This document shows positions 50,055 through 58,483 of a stretch of DNA of 64,000 nucleotides, one piece after another. How positions within the stretch are numbered: position 1 is the stretch's first letter; each line of letters starts with the position of its first letter. Under the pieces are notes generated by a model. That model did not search any database, was not told where the DNA came from, and was given only the letters and a program-made list of their open reading frames with translations. The stretch is from Desulfocarbo sp964620595. Lineage in GTDB: Bacteria > Desulfobacterota > Desulfarculia > Desulfarculales > Desulfarculaceae. The stretch covers positions 83,889 to 147,888 of the forward strand of contig CAZUHP010000003.1 in the NCBI GenBank assembly GCA_964620595.1, given 5' to 3'. The translations under genes and the position numbers were made by a program.

Positions 50055-51327
50055 GCCGGGTGGCCCTTGTGCGCTGCGCGGACTACGCCTCGCCCGGCCT
50101 GGAACGGGCCGTGGCCCGGGCCCTGGACCTCTGCGGCGGGCTGGCAAAGGTGGTGCGGCCCGGCGACCGGGTGCTGATCAAGCCCAACATCCTGGGCGCC
50201 CATCGGGTGGAGGAGCGGGTCACCACCGACCCGGCGGTGGTGCGGGCGGTGACCCGGCTGGTGCTGGACCATGGCGGCCGGCCCTTCATCGCCGATAGCC
50301 CGGCCCCGGTGCCCTTTGGCCTGGCCGCGGCCCGGAGCGGCCTGGCGGCGGTGGCGGCGGAGCTGGGGGTGGAGATAGGACCCCTGAGCGACCCCACCCC
50401 GGTGCGGCCGCCGGAGCCCGCCGGGCACCGCTCCCTGGAGATCGCCCGCCAGGCCCTGGAGGCCGAGGTGGTGATCAACCTGCCCAAGCTCAAGACCCAC
50501 GCCCACATGCGCCTCACCCTGGGCGTGAAGAACCTGTTCGGCACCGTGGTGGGACAGCGCAAGGCGGAGTGGCATCTCATGTCCGGTGGTGACCGGCTGG
50601 CCTTTGCCTCCCTGCTCTTGGACATATACCGCAGCGTGGGCCCGGCGCTCACCGTGCTGGACGGGGTGTGGGGCATGGAGGGCCAGGGCCCGGCCAACGG
50701 CCGGCCCCGCCAGGTGGGGATCATAGCGGCGGCGCGCGACGCCCTGGCCCTGGATTTGACCATATGCGGCCTGGTGGGGGTGGACCTGCGGCACTTCCCC
50801 CTGTACTTGGCCGGCCGGGGGCGGGGGCTTTTGCCGGAGGCCATCGAGACGCTGGGCGACGATCCTGACCGGCTGGCGGTGGCGGACTTCGAGGTGCCCC
50901 AACTGGCCCCGGTGGAGATGGCGCCCGCTTTCTTGGCCGGGGTGATGCGGCGCCGCCTGGTGTCCAAGCCGGTCCCCCGGGGCGAGTGCCAGCACTGCGG
51001 CCAGTGCGTGGATATCTGCCCGGCCCGGGCGGTGGACCTGCGGAAAGCGGGCCCGCGCTTCGACTATGACCGCTGCATCCGCTGCTACTGCTGCCAGGAG
51101 GTATGCCCTGCCGACGCCATCGGCTTCAAGCGCGGGGTCCTGGTGCGGATGCTCTCGCTNNNNNNNNNNNNNNNNNNNNNNNNNNNNNNNNNNNNNNNNN
51201 NNNNNNNNNNNNNNNNNNNNNNNNNNNNNNNNNNNNNNNNNNNNNNNNNNNNNNNNNNNGCCCTGCCGACGCCATCGGCTTCAAGCGCGGGGTCCTGGTG
51301 CGGATGCTCTCGCTCCTGGGGCGCTAG
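50051..51327 (+). CDS. DUF362 domain protein with two 4Fe-4S clusters, split by assembly gap
   Basis: A DUF362 protein (N-terminal I-K-P-N-I-L-G and N-L-P-K-L-K-T-H-A-H, a family often fused to ferredoxins and of unknown role) ending in two clusters, C-Q-H-C-G-Q-C-V-D-I-C-P and C-I-R-C-Y-C-C-Q-E-V-C-P. The 100 N at 51160-51259 fall in the last codons, and the 55 bases before the gap (51105-51159) recur exactly after it (51260-51314). Collapsing the repeat plus Ns removes 155 bases and restores one frame ending L-L-G-R at 51327, giving 373 residues. GTG 50051 overlaps the MFS stop; GGAGG lies upstream. The true protein is therefore very probably intact. Confidence 0.85.
51160..51259. other. 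100-N scaffold gap flanked by identical 55-mers
   Basis: Exactly 100 N, with 51105-51159 identical to 51260-51314. This is an unmerged contig overlap, not biological sequence. Confidence 0.95.
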
Positions 51328-51401
51328 GCCGGAGGCGCCTCTCCCCGGCGGCTTGTCCCCCCCCCCGCCTCAGACGCCTGGCGATGCCAGGGCAAAGGCG
51401 A

Positions 51402-51438
51402 TGGGGGCGGGGGGGCGGGGGGGCGGGGGCAGGGGGTG
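51402..51438. repeat. G-rich tract between DUF362 and HU genes
   Basis: Runs of five to seven G separated by single C. Related in composition to the minisatellites but without a clear decamer. Confidence 0.6.
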
Positions 51439-51445
51439 GCAACAC

Positions 51446-51480
51446 AAAACCCCCAGCCTCACGGCCGGGGGCTTCGTTTT
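51446..51480. terminator. Bidirectional hairpin terminator
   Basis: CCCCCAGCC (51450-51458) pairs imperfectly with GGCCGGGGG (51463-51471). T-rich sequence follows on both strands (C-G-T-T-T-T on plus, T-T-T-T-G-T-G-T-T on minus). It separates the convergent DUF362 and HU genes. Confidence 0.65.
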
Positions 51481-51496
51481 GCTCGCGCGCCAGCGC

Positions 51497-51793
51497 TTAC
51501 TTGCCGGGGTTGAGCAGTGCCTTGACCTGGGCGCTGGGCTTGAAGGCCATACGCTTTTTGGCCTTGATCTTGATGGCCTCGCCGGTGGCGGGGTTCACGC
51601 CCTTGCGCGCCTTGGACTTTTTCAGGACAAAGGTGCCCAAGCCAGCGACGCGGAAAGGTCGATTCAGCTTGACCTCATGCACGCAGGTCTTTACGAACGA
51701 CTCCAATGCAGCCTTTGCCGCCACCTTGGAGATGCCCGCATCTTTAGCGATACGATCGATCATATCGGTTTTGGTCATCGGTTTCTTGGCCAT
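51497..51793 (-). CDS. HU-family histone-like DNA-binding protein
   Basis: A 98-residue HU/IHF-like protein that bends and compacts DNA as a dimer. The start M-A-K-K-P-M-T-K-T-D-M-I-D-R-I-A, the central F-R-V-A-G-L-G-T-F and the arm region G-V-N-P-A-T-G-E-A-I-K-I-K are the DNA-binding signature (usual R-x-G-R-N-P replaced by R-K-G-V-N-P). I choose ATG 51793, preceded by GGGGGTAGG; the frame is open to 51811. Monocistronic with its own promoter. Confidence 0.93.
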   Translation of the reverse strand: MAKKPMTKTDMIDRIAKDAGISKVAAKAALESFVKTCVHEVKLNRPFRVAGLGTFVLKKSKARKGVNPATGEAIKIKAKKRMAFKPSAQVKALLNPGK

Positions 51794-52113
51794 GCGCCTA
51801 CCCCCGTCCAAAAAGAGTTAGCACGACATTTTGACTATTCAAGCATCCCAGGCAGGCAAAAGTCAATGACCTCAAAGACGGGATGCCAAAAAACTGGTGG
51901 GTAATATTTCGGGCGGTATCACTGGATTGGCTGGCTTGCTGGTTGCGCCCTCTCCCTTGTCCCCCTTCCTCCACGACCATTACAGCCCTTCTCCTAGGCC
52001 ATGATAGTCCATGGGGGTGGTTCAAAACAAGGGGAGAGGTGCGGCTTGTGCCGGCGCGCCGTCTGGGGGAGAATGGCAAAGAGGCGAGAGAAAGCCGGAA
52101 AGGGAGGCGGGCG
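51794..52113. other. 320-base intergenic stretch
   Basis: It contains the HU promoter (51837-51866) and then sequence with a short inverted repeat CCATG/CATGG (51999-52014). No convincing promoter for the beta-helix gene, no coding frame with support and no RNA gene are seen. Confidence 0.6.
51837..51866 (-). promoter_or_regulatory. putative promoter of the HU gene
   Basis: Minus strand: TTGACT (51866-51861), an 18-nt spacer and TTGAAT (51842-51837). Confidence 0.45.
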
Positions 52114-53265
52114 ATGCTGAAGGCGATGGCAAGGGGGCTGGTGTTGACGGCGGCCCTGGTGCTGGTGATCACGGCCGGCGCGGCCGCGGCCGCGGAGAGG
52201 CACGTGGCGGTGGGCGGCAACGACGGCAACCCAGGCAGCCAGGCGCAGCCCTGGGCCAGCCTGCAGCACGCGGTGGACCAGGCCCGGCCCGGCGATGTCA
52301 TCTACGTGCACCAGGGCTATTATGTGGGCTGCCGCATCACCCGCTCGGGCCGGGCCGAGGCCTGGATCAGCCTCAAGGCCGCACCCGGCGAGAAGGTGGT
52401 CATCGACCGCCCCGGCCCGGCCAACCGCCACCGCAGCAACCTGGAGATCGAAACCTGGGACGGCGAGCGCCGGGTGGCCTACTGGGTGATCGAGGGCTTC
52501 GAGGTGGCGGATGCCCCCTGGGCGGGAATCGACATCCGCGGCCAGAGCGACAGCTTCAACCACCACCTCACCATCAAGGACAACCAGGTGCACCACAGCG
52601 GGCGCACCGGCATCTTCGTGGCCTTCAGCAACCAACTGCTCATAGAAGGCAACCAGAGCCACCACAACGGCGAGCACGGCATCTACCTGTCCAACAGCAG
52701 CGACCAGGCCACCATCCGGGACAACCAGTGCCACTCCAACTATGCCTGCGGCATCCACCTCAACGGCGATGCCAGCATGGGCGCCGACGGGCTCATCTCC
52801 GGCGTCCTGGTCACGGGCAACACCATCTATGGCAACGGCAGGGGCGGCGGCGCGGCCATCAACCTGGACGGGGTGGTGGAGAGCGTGGTCAGCGGCAACA
52901 CCATCTTCGACAACCTGGCCGGCGGCATTGCGCTCTTTCGCATCAACGGGGCGGAGGCCACCCGCGACGTGCGCCTGGAGAACAACCTGGTGCGCATGCC
53001 CAAGGGCAGCCGCTGGGCGGTGAACATAACCAACAGCACCTGCCGCAACATCACCCTGCGGAACAATACCCTGTTTCATGCCGACCCCAGAAAGGGGGCG
53101 GTGCGCATTCCCGGCCTGGGGCTCACGGGCTTCCAGAGCGACTACAACCAGGTCTGCGACCGCTTCAGCGTCGACGGCGGTAGAAGCGTGGTGAGCCTGA
53201 AGACCTGGCAGTCCTACGGCCTGGACCAGCACTCCACCCTAATCAGCGCGGCTGACCTCAAGTAG
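52114..53265 (+). CDS. Secreted right-handed beta-helix protein (DUF1565-like)
   Basis: A 383-residue exported protein with a signal peptide (1-27, ending A-A-A-A-A-E). The opening V-G-G-N-D-G-N-P-G-S-Q-A-Q-P-W-A-S-L is typical of DUF1565. About ten parallel beta-helix coils follow, seen as repeated N-x-x-H/Y-x-N-G patterns (I-E-G-N-Q-S-H-H-N-G, I-R-D-N-Q-C-H-S-N). Such folds bind or cleave polysaccharides, but no lyase catalytic residues can be assigned. GGGAGG precedes the ATG at 52114 by six bases; the open frame from 51883 has no support. It lies near a sugar-nucleotide operon, which fits an envelope role only loosely. Confidence 0.8.
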   Translation: MLKAMARGLVLTAALVLVITAGAAAAAERHVAVGGNDGNPGSQAQPWASLQHAVDQARPGDVIYVHQGYYVGCRITRSGRAEAWISLKAAPGEKVVIDRPGPANRHRSNLEIETWDGERRVAYWVIEGFEVADAPWAGIDIRGQSDSFNHHLTIKDNQVHHSGRTGIFVAFSNQLLIEGNQSHHNGEHGIYLSNSSDQATIRDNQCHSNYACGIHLNGDASMGADGLISGVLVTGNTIYGNGRGGGAAINLDGVVESVVSGNTIFDNLAGGIALFRINGAEATRDVRLENNLVRMPKGSRWAVNITNSTCRNITLRNNTLFHADPRKGAVRIPGLGLTGFQSDYNQVCDRFSVDGGRSVVSLKTWQSYGLDQHSTLISAADLK

Positions 53266-53277
53266 GGGCGGCGGGGC

Positions 53278-53745
53278 TCAGGCCCGCGGCGGCAGCAGCC
53301 AGAGCAGCCTGGCCCGGCCGGCCGGGGCGTGGGGCAGCTCCAGGGCACAGGCGGCGCCAGCCTGGAAGACGATTTCCATCTCCGGCCCGCCGGTGAGGAG
53401 CTGGGAGGCCACCAGGGCCAGGTTGGGCAGGTGCCCCACCACCAGCACCTGTTCGCCGCCCAGCCCGGCCAACAGTTCCATGGTCTGCTGGGGCGGAGTC
53501 ATGGCCTTCAGAAGGTCGCTCCCGCGGATGTCAGAGGAAGGGTAGCCCAGGACCTCGGCGGCGAGGAACGCGGTCTGGCGGGCCCGTTTCTTGGGGCTGG
53601 CCGCCACTGCCTCGGGGCGCACGCCCAGGGCCTTGAGTTCCCGGGCCACCGCGCGGACCACCTCCTGGCCCTGGGGACTCAGGCCCTGGGCGGGGTCTTG
53701 TTCCTTGGGCAGGTAGGGTCCGTGGCGCATCAGATAGAGCTGCAT
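53278..53745 (-). CDS. sixA: Phosphohistidine phosphatase SixA
   Basis: A 155-residue histidine phosphatase. N-terminal L-M-R-H-G-P-Y carries the catalytic His, A-S-P-K-K-R-A-R-Q-T the second phosphate-binding Arg, and V-V-G-H-L-P-N the second catalytic His. SixA removes phosphate from phosphohistidine, for example on HPt or NPr proteins. Full-length. Convergent with the beta-helix gene and not closely linked to a phosphorelay here. Confidence 0.9.
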   Translation of the reverse strand: MQLYLMRHGPYLPKEQDPAQGLSPQGQEVVRAVARELKALGVRPEAVAASPKKRARQTAFLAAEVLGYPSSDIRGSDLLKAMTPPQQTMELLAGLGGEQVLVVGHLPNLALVASQLLTGGPEMEIVFQAGAACALELPHAPAGRARLLWLLPPRA

Positions 53746-53840
53746 GGCTTGGCCTCCCGCAGGGGTGGACGCGGATCATGGAGAGAGGATAGCACAGCGG
53801 GGGAGGGGCCGTCAGGGCCGGCCAGGCCGGTGCCGGTGGA

Positions 53841-54437
53841 TCAGCCCCGGCCCAGGGCCAGCCAGTACCAGCGCCGGCCGCCGGGGGCGACCTCCCGGCG
53901 GGGCAGCCCGTCCAGGCCGTCCAGGGGAACCTCCCGGGGCAGGCGGAGCACTGCCAGGGGGCTGAGGGACAGGGCCAGGTGCACCAGCTCGGGCACCGGC
54001 GGCTCCATGTCGCGCAGGGAGGCGGCCCAGTGATGGGGCGGGTCGCCGGGCGCGGACCAGTCCGGGTCCAGGATGCTCACCGCAAAGGGAGGCTCGCCGG
54101 GCGGCGGTTGGGGGGCCGGCTGGCGCAGGTCGCGGCAGAGGTGGCTCACCCGGCCGGCCAGGCCCGCGGCGGCCAGGTTGGCGCGGTTGGCCTGGAGCCG
54201 CGCCGGGCTCCGGTCCACGGCCAGCACCTGCCGGCCGGTCCGGGCCAGCTCGCGGGTGAGACCGCCCACTCCGCAGCACAACTCCAGCACCGGCCCCGGG
54301 GGCAGCTCCGCAGCCAAGGCGGCGGCCGGGCCGGGGGGACAGGCCATGGCCAGCGCCTTGGCGTCGCCGCCAAGGGGAGGCAGAGGCGATGAGGGCGCGG
54401 GGGACGTGGGAGGCGTGGAAGGCGTGGTATCAGTCAC
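53841..54437 (-). CDS. Class I SAM-dependent methyltransferase
   Basis: A 198-residue Rossmann-fold methyltransferase. Motif I V-L-E-L-C-C-G-V-G-G-L-T-R, acidic A-V-D-R-S end of strand 2, and I-L-D-P-D-W-S at motif IV. The last resembles the D-P-P-W/D-P-P-F loop of nucleic-acid methyltransferases such as trimethylguanosine-synthase-like or Trm families. Substrate unknown. The start GTG 54437 overlaps the cupin stop (GTGACTGA) and begins with a Pro/Ser/Thr-rich stretch; a longer frame reaches 54458. It is the last gene of the small operon 55340-53841. Confidence 0.65.
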   Translation of the reverse strand: MTDTTPSTPPTSPAPSSPLPPLGGDAKALAMACPPGPAAALAAELPPGPVLELCCGVGGLTRELARTGRQVLAVDRSPARLQANRANLAAAGLAGRVSHLCRDLRQPAPQPPPGEPPFAVSILDPDWSAPGDPPHHWAASLRDMEPPVPELVHLALSLSPLAVLRLPREVPLDGLDGLPRREVAPGGRRWYWLALGRG

Positions 54438-54771
54438 GCGGTTTCCAGCGGTCCGCATCGGCGAACACCTCCAGGATGCGGGCGTCGGTGAGCACCCGGG
54501 CGCTGTGCACCTTGCCGGCAGGCACGAAGTAGGAATCGCCCACGGTGCAGCGGCGAGTCTGGCCCTCGATGGTGAGGTCCACCTCGCCGGCCAGCACCAC
54601 CCCCCACTGGTCGCCGTGGGAGTGGTCCGGTATGGCGGTGCCGGCCGGGATCTCGAAGAAAACGGCCTGGGCCTGGGGGGCGCCCAGGATGTAGCCGTTC
54701 ACTCCGGCCATGGGTAGATCGGCCTGGGGCAGGGCCTTGATGAAGTCGGGGTAGGGTGGATTCTGGCTCAT
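54430..54771 (-). CDS. Cupin-domain protein 1
   Basis: A 113-residue single cupin. The metal-binding motif P-D-H-S-H-G-D-Q-W-G-V-V-L-A-G-E and the second motif (D-S-Y-F-V-P-A-G-K-V-H-S-A) are intact. Substrate is unknown; small cupins can be isomerases, dioxygenases or ligand-binding sensors. It is a close tandem paralogue of the gene at 54790 (same length, same start M-S-Q-N-P-P-Y-x-D-F-I-K-A-L-P-Q-A-D). Confidence 0.85.
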   Translation of the reverse strand: MSQNPPYPDFIKALPQADLPMAGVNGYILGAPQAQAVFFEIPAGTAIPDHSHGDQWGVVLAGEVDLTIEGQTRRCTVGDSYFVPAGKVHSARVLTDARILEVFADADRWKPRD

Positions 54772-54789
54772 TGTCGATCCTCCTGGCGG

Positions 54790-55131
54790 CTAGCCGCGGG
54801 ACTGGTAGCGGTCCGCGTCGGCGAATACGTCGATGGCCCGGCAATCGCTGAGCACCCGGGCGCTATGTTCCACTCCGGCGCCGATGTGGTAGGCGTCGCC
54901 ACGGCGGTAGGTCCTGGTCTGGCCGGCGATGGTGAGCTCGATCTCGCCGTCCACCACTATGCCCCACTGGGCGCCATGGCTGTGGGGCGGCACCGCGGAG
55001 CCGGCGGGCAGCTCGAAGAACACCACCTGGCAGGGCCCGCCGCTGAGCAGGTAGGCCAGGGGGCCCGGCATGGGGATGTCGGCCTGGGGCAGGGCCTTGA
55101 TGAAATCGGCGTAGGGCGGGTTCTGGCTCAT
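54790..55131 (-). CDS. Cupin-domain protein 2, tandem paralogue
   Basis: A 113-residue single cupin with P-P-H-S-H-G-A-Q-W-G-I-V-V-D-G-E and G-V-E-H-S-A. It shares its first 19 residues almost exactly with cupin 1 and diverges in between, so the pair arose by local duplication. It differs at the first motif (P-P-H-S-H against P-D-H-S-H) and in the strand before it (C-Q-V-V-F-F-E). Its ATG overlaps the stop of the cysteine-rich small gene (ATGA). Probably the two subunits have separated substrates or form a hetero-oligomer. Confidence 0.85.
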   Translation of the reverse strand: MSQNPPYADFIKALPQADIPMPGPLAYLLSGGPCQVVFFELPAGSAVPPHSHGAQWGIVVDGEIELTIAGQTRTYRRGDAYHIGAGVEHSARVLSDCRAIDVFADADRYQSRG

Positions 55132-55340
55132 GGCTGGCCTCCTTGGCTGCGCGCCTGGCGGCGCCGCTCCTTGTCGTAAAAGGCGATCACGCACTGGGGC
55201 CGGAACTTGCAATACAACTCCGGGTCGAAGCAGCGCGGGTTCTCCTCCAGGCACTCTTGGCACAGACCGCCGCCGTGCTTCTGGCAAGGCACCGCCACCG
55301 GCCGGTCCGGGTGGCGGCTGCAATAGTCTGTCTGGCTCAT
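55128..55340 (-). CDS. Small cysteine/histidine-rich protein, putative zinc-binding
   Basis: A 70-residue protein with an early C-S-R-H-P-D-R-P-V, then C-Q-K-H-G-G-G-L-C-Q-E-C, then C-F-D and C-K-F-R-P-Q-C. The Cys/His spacing resembles a B-box-type zinc finger. No function can be given. It opens the operon and overlaps the second cupin start, so all four genes (small protein, cupin 2, cupin 1, methyltransferase) are likely expressed together. The ATG at 55340 is preferred over an upstream start at 55406; a purine-rich site lies upstream of the ATG. Confidence 0.65.
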   Translation of the reverse strand: MSQTDYCSRHPDRPVAVPCQKHGGGLCQECLEENPRCFDPELYCKFRPQCVIAFYDKERRRQARSQGGQP

Positions 55341-55422
55341 GATGCTGGCCTCCCCGCGCCTTGGCTTCTGCCCCGCTTCTCTAACATGGCGGGGGCCGGC
55401 TGGCAAGCCGGCCGGAGCCTGC

Positions 55423-55451
55423 TTGACTTGGCCCCTCCCGGGCGCAATAAT
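55423..55451 (+). promoter_or_regulatory. promoter of the rmlBD-UXS operon
   Basis: TTGACT at 55423-55428, a 17-nt spacer and AATAAT at 55446-55451. A perfect 8-bp hairpin (55394-55401 with 55406-55413) lies upstream, between this and the divergent cupin operon. Confidence 0.7.
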
Positions 55452-55495
55452 TTGGCCTGACCCCGCCGGGGGCGGGGAAAGGGGAGGTGTATCCT

Positions 55496-56545
55496 TTGCG
55501 CATATTGGTAACCGGCGGCTGCGGCTTCATAGGCTCCAACTTCGTGCGTTTCGTGCTCGGCCGGCACCAACAGGACCAGGTGGTGAACCTGGACCTTTTG
55601 ACCTATGCGGGCAACCCGGAAAACCTGGCCGACGTGGAGGCCGACTTCAGCGGGCGCTACCGCCTGGTGAAGGGCGACATCTGCGACCCGGCCACGGTGC
55701 TGCCCCTGGTGGCCGAGGCCGAGGCGGTGGTGCACTTTGCGGCCGAGAGCCACGTGGACCGCAGCATCGAGGACGCGGGGGCCTTTGTGCGCACCAACGT
55801 GCTGGGCACCCAGGTGCTGTTGGACGCGGCCCGGCGGGCCTGGGGGGACGACGCCTCCCGGCGGTTCCTGTACGTCTCCACCGACGAGGTGTACGGCGCG
55901 CTCGGCCTGGACGACCCCCGCGCCTTCCGCGAGGATTGGCCCCTGGACCCCCGCAGCCCCTACAGCGCCTCCAAGGCCGCGGCCGACCACCTGGCCCGCT
56001 CCTATTGGCACACCCACGGCCTGCCGGTCTTGATAACCCGCTGCTGCAATAACTACGGGCCCTACCAGTTTCCCGAAAAGCTGGTTCCCTTGATGATCCT
56101 CAACGCGGCGGCGGGCAAGGAGTTGCCGGTGTACGGCGACGGCCTTTACGTGCGCGACTGGATATACGTGGTGGACCACTGCCGGGCCACGGACCTTATA
56201 TTAAGGAAGGGCGAGCCGGGCCAGGTCTACAACGTGGGCGCCCGGGCCGAGCGGCCCAACCTGGAGGTGGTGCGGGCCATCATCAGCCTGGTGGCCCGGC
56301 GGCAGGGAGTGAGCGAGGAGGACCTGGCGGCCCTGATCCGCCACGTGGCCGACCGGCCGGGCCACGACCGGCGCTACGCCATAGACTCCAGCAAGCTGCG
56401 GGAGCTGGGCTTCGAGCCCTCGCTCAGCTTCGAGGAGGGCCTGGCCCGTACCGTGGACTGGTACCTGGACCATCCCAAATGGTGCCGGAACGTGACCTCC
56501 GGCGCCTACCAGGACTACTACCGCAGGATGTATGGCGGACGCTGA
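55496..56545 (+). CDS. rmlB: dTDP-glucose 4,6-dehydratase
   Basis: A 349-residue NAD-dependent short-chain dehydrogenase making dTDP-4-keto-6-deoxyglucose. N-terminal V-T-G-G-C-G-F-I-G-S-N, active-site dyad in S-T-D-E-V-Y-G, and Y-S-A-S-K as Y-x-x-x-K. R-C-C-N-N-Y-G-P-Y-Q-F-P-E-K-L-V-P-L is specific to RmlB. The start is decided by the ribosome site: GGGGAGG (55481-55487) is eight bases before TTG 55496, whereas the GTG at 55487 would overlap it. The end overlaps rmlD by 14 bases. First gene of a sugar-nucleotide operon. Confidence 0.95.
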   Translation: MRILVTGGCGFIGSNFVRFVLGRHQQDQVVNLDLLTYAGNPENLADVEADFSGRYRLVKGDICDPATVLPLVAEAEAVVHFAAESHVDRSIEDAGAFVRTNVLGTQVLLDAARRAWGDDASRRFLYVSTDEVYGALGLDDPRAFREDWPLDPRSPYSASKAAADHLARSYWHTHGLPVLITRCCNNYGPYQFPEKLVPLMILNAAAGKELPVYGDGLYVRDWIYVVDHCRATDLILRKGEPGQVYNVGARAERPNLEVVRAIISLVARRQGVSEEDLAALIRHVADRPGHDRRYAIDSSKLRELGFEPSLSFEEGLARTVDWYLDHPKWCRNVTSGAYQDYYRRMYGGR

Positions 56546-57506
56546 CACCATCCTGGTGCTGGGGCACACCGGCCTCTTGGGCCGGGCGGTGGTGGAGGCG
56601 TGCGGCCGGGATTGCCTGGTGATCGCTGGGGAGAGGGGGGCCTTTGACCTGGGCCGGCGGCCCGGGCCCGCGCCGGCCCGGCGGCAGGTGAGCCCGGCCG
56701 AGGCAGGGGACAGCCTGCGCTGGGTGGTGGAGAACCTGCCCCGCTATCCCCGCGACGCGGCTCAGGTGCACCAGGGCATCGAGCTGATGCGGCGCAGCGT
56801 GCTGGAGTTGGGGCCGGCGGTGGTGATCAACTGTGCGGGCTACACCGCGGTGGACAAGGCCGAGAGCGAGCCCGAGCTGGCCATGGCGGTGAACGCGGAG
56901 GGGGCCGAGGCCGTGGCCCGGGCCTGCCGGGAGGCCGGGGCCCACCTGGTGCACTTGTCCACGGACTACGTGTTCGACGGCAGGGCGCGGCGCCCCTACC
57001 GCGAGGACGACCCGCCCGCGCCCCTGAACGCCTACGGCCGCAGCAAGCTGGCGGGCGAGGAGCGGGTGCGGGCCGCCCACCCTGGGGCCTGCGTGGTGCG
57101 CAGCGCCTGGCTCTTCGGGCCGGGCCGGGCCTCCTTCGTGGACAAGGTGCTGGCCCTGGGCCGGCAGGGAGAGCCCTTCCCGGTGGTGAACGACCAGGTG
57201 GGCAGCCCCACCTACACCCGGGACCTGGCGCCGGTGCTGGTGGAACTGGGAAGGCGGCGGGTGTCGGGGCTCTTGCACGCGGTGAACCTGGGCCGGGCCT
57301 CGCGCTACGAGCTGGCCCGCCAGACGCTCGGCCTGGCCGGCCTGGACCCGGAGCTGGTGCGGCCGGCCGCCAGCCGGGACTTCCCCCTGCCCGCGGCCCG
57401 GCCCGCCTTCTCGGTGCTGGACGGCCGGCGCCTGGCCCGGCTGCGGGGAGGGCCCCTGCCCACTTGGCTGGATGCCCTGCGGCGACATCTGGAAACCGGG
57501 GGCTGA
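56532..57506 (+). CDS. rmlD: dTDP-4-dehydrorhamnose reductase-like protein
   Basis: A 324-residue NAD(P)H-dependent reductase making dTDP-rhamnose in the last pathway step. V-L-G-H-T-G-L-L-G, N-C-A-G-Y-T-A-V-D-K-A-E, L-S-T-D-Y-V-F-D-G and Y-G-R-S-K (catalytic Y-x-x-x-K) all match. It is longer than the usual ~290 residues because of an insertion of about 35 residues near position 40-80, between the second strand and N-C-A-G-Y-T. The start lies inside the rmlB end. rmlA and rmlC are not in the window, so the rhamnose pathway is incomplete here; the epimerase must be elsewhere or the product may differ. Confidence 0.88.
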   Translation: MADADTILVLGHTGLLGRAVVEACGRDCLVIAGERGAFDLGRRPGPAPARRQVSPAEAGDSLRWVVENLPRYPRDAAQVHQGIELMRRSVLELGPAVVINCAGYTAVDKAESEPELAMAVNAEGAEAVARACREAGAHLVHLSTDYVFDGRARRPYREDDPPAPLNAYGRSKLAGEERVRAAHPGACVVRSAWLFGPGRASFVDKVLALGRQGEPFPVVNDQVGSPTYTRDLAPVLVELGRRRVSGLLHAVNLGRASRYELARQTLGLAGLDPELVRPAASRDFPLPAARPAFSVLDGRRLARLRGGPLPTWLDALRRHLETGG

Positions 57507-57531
57507 AAAGGCCCGGCGAGGAGAGGCGGCG

Positions 57532-58482
57532 ATGAAACGGATTCTGGTGACCGGCGGCGGAGGGTTCATAGGCTCCCACCTGGTGGAGGCGCTCTTGGAG
57601 CAAGGACACGAGGTGCTGTGCCTGGACAACTTCTACACCGGCAACAAGGCCAACATTGTCCACCTGTTGGGCGAGCCCCGCTTTGAGCTGATCCGCCACG
57701 ACATCGTGGAGCCCATCCTCCTGGAGGTGGACCAGATATACAACCTGGCCTGTCCGGCCAGCCCGGTGCACTACCAGTTCAACCCGGTCAAGACCGTCAA
57801 GACCAACGTGATGGGCACCCTCAACATGCTGGGCCTGGCCAAGAGGGTGAAGGCCCGCGTGCTGCAAGCCTCCACCAGCGAGGTGTACGGCGACCCCCAG
57901 GTGCACCCCCAGCCCGAGACCTACTGGGGCCACGTGAACCCCATCGGCCCCCGCTCCTGCTACGACGAGGGCAAGCGCCTGGCCGAGACCCTGATGATGG
58001 ACTACCACCGCCAGAGCGGGGTGGAGGTGCGTATCGTGCGTATTTTCAATACCTACGGCCCGCGCATGGCCTTTGACGACGGCCGGGTGGTGTCCAATTT
58101 CGTGATCCAGGCCCTGAAGAACCAGCCGCTCACCGTGTACGGCGACGGCTCCCAGACCCGGTCCTTCTGCTATGTGAGCGACATGGTGGCCGGCCTTTTG
58201 GCCATGATGGACCAGGAGAAGATGACCGGCCCCATAAACCTGGGCAATCCCGCCGAGTTCACCATCCTGGATCTGGCTCGCAAGGTGATCGAGCTGACCG
58301 GCTCCACCAGCCGGATCGTGCACCGCGAGCTGCCCGCCGACGACCCCCGCCAGCGGCGGCCCGACATCGGCCTGGCCCGGGACAAGCTGGGCTGGCAGCC
58401 CCGGGTGGAGCTGGAGGAGGGCCTGCGGGCCACCATCGCCGACTTCCGCCGCCGCCTGGGGGGGCGGGGAGGGGACGCCTAG
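57532..58482 (+). CDS. UDP-glucuronate decarboxylase (UDP-xylose synthase)
   Basis: A 316-residue short-chain dehydrogenase of the UXS type, converting UDP-glucuronate to UDP-xylose with bound NAD. G-G-G-G-F-I-G-S-H, the substrate loop C-P-A-S-P-V-H-Y-Q-F-N-P-V-K-T, S-T-S-E-V-Y-G-D-P and G-P-R-S-C-Y-D-E-G-K-R are all specific to this group. ATG 57532 is preceded by GAGGAGAGG, and the longer frame from 57472 overlaps rmlD. The operon therefore offers precursors for rhamnose-like and pentose sugars of a surface polysaccharide. Confidence 0.95.
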   Translation: MKRILVTGGGGFIGSHLVEALLEQGHEVLCLDNFYTGNKANIVHLLGEPRFELIRHDIVEPILLEVDQIYNLACPASPVHYQFNPVKTVKTNVMGTLNMLGLAKRVKARVLQASTSEVYGDPQVHPQPETYWGHVNPIGPRSCYDEGKRLAETLMMDYHRQSGVEVRIVRIFNTYGPRMAFDDGRVVSNFVIQALKNQPLTVYGDGSQTRSFCYVSDMVAGLLAMMDQEKMTGPINLGNPAEFTILDLARKVIELTGSTSRIVHRELPADDPRQRRPDIGLARDKLGWQPRVELEEGLRATIADFRRRLGGRGGDA

Positions 58483-58483
58483 G

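Noticed and set aside
51160..51259. Real direct-repeat insertion or recombination at the DUF362 gene
   Set aside because: Exactly 100 N between identical 55-mers, and a restored frame on collapse, point to an assembly artefact.
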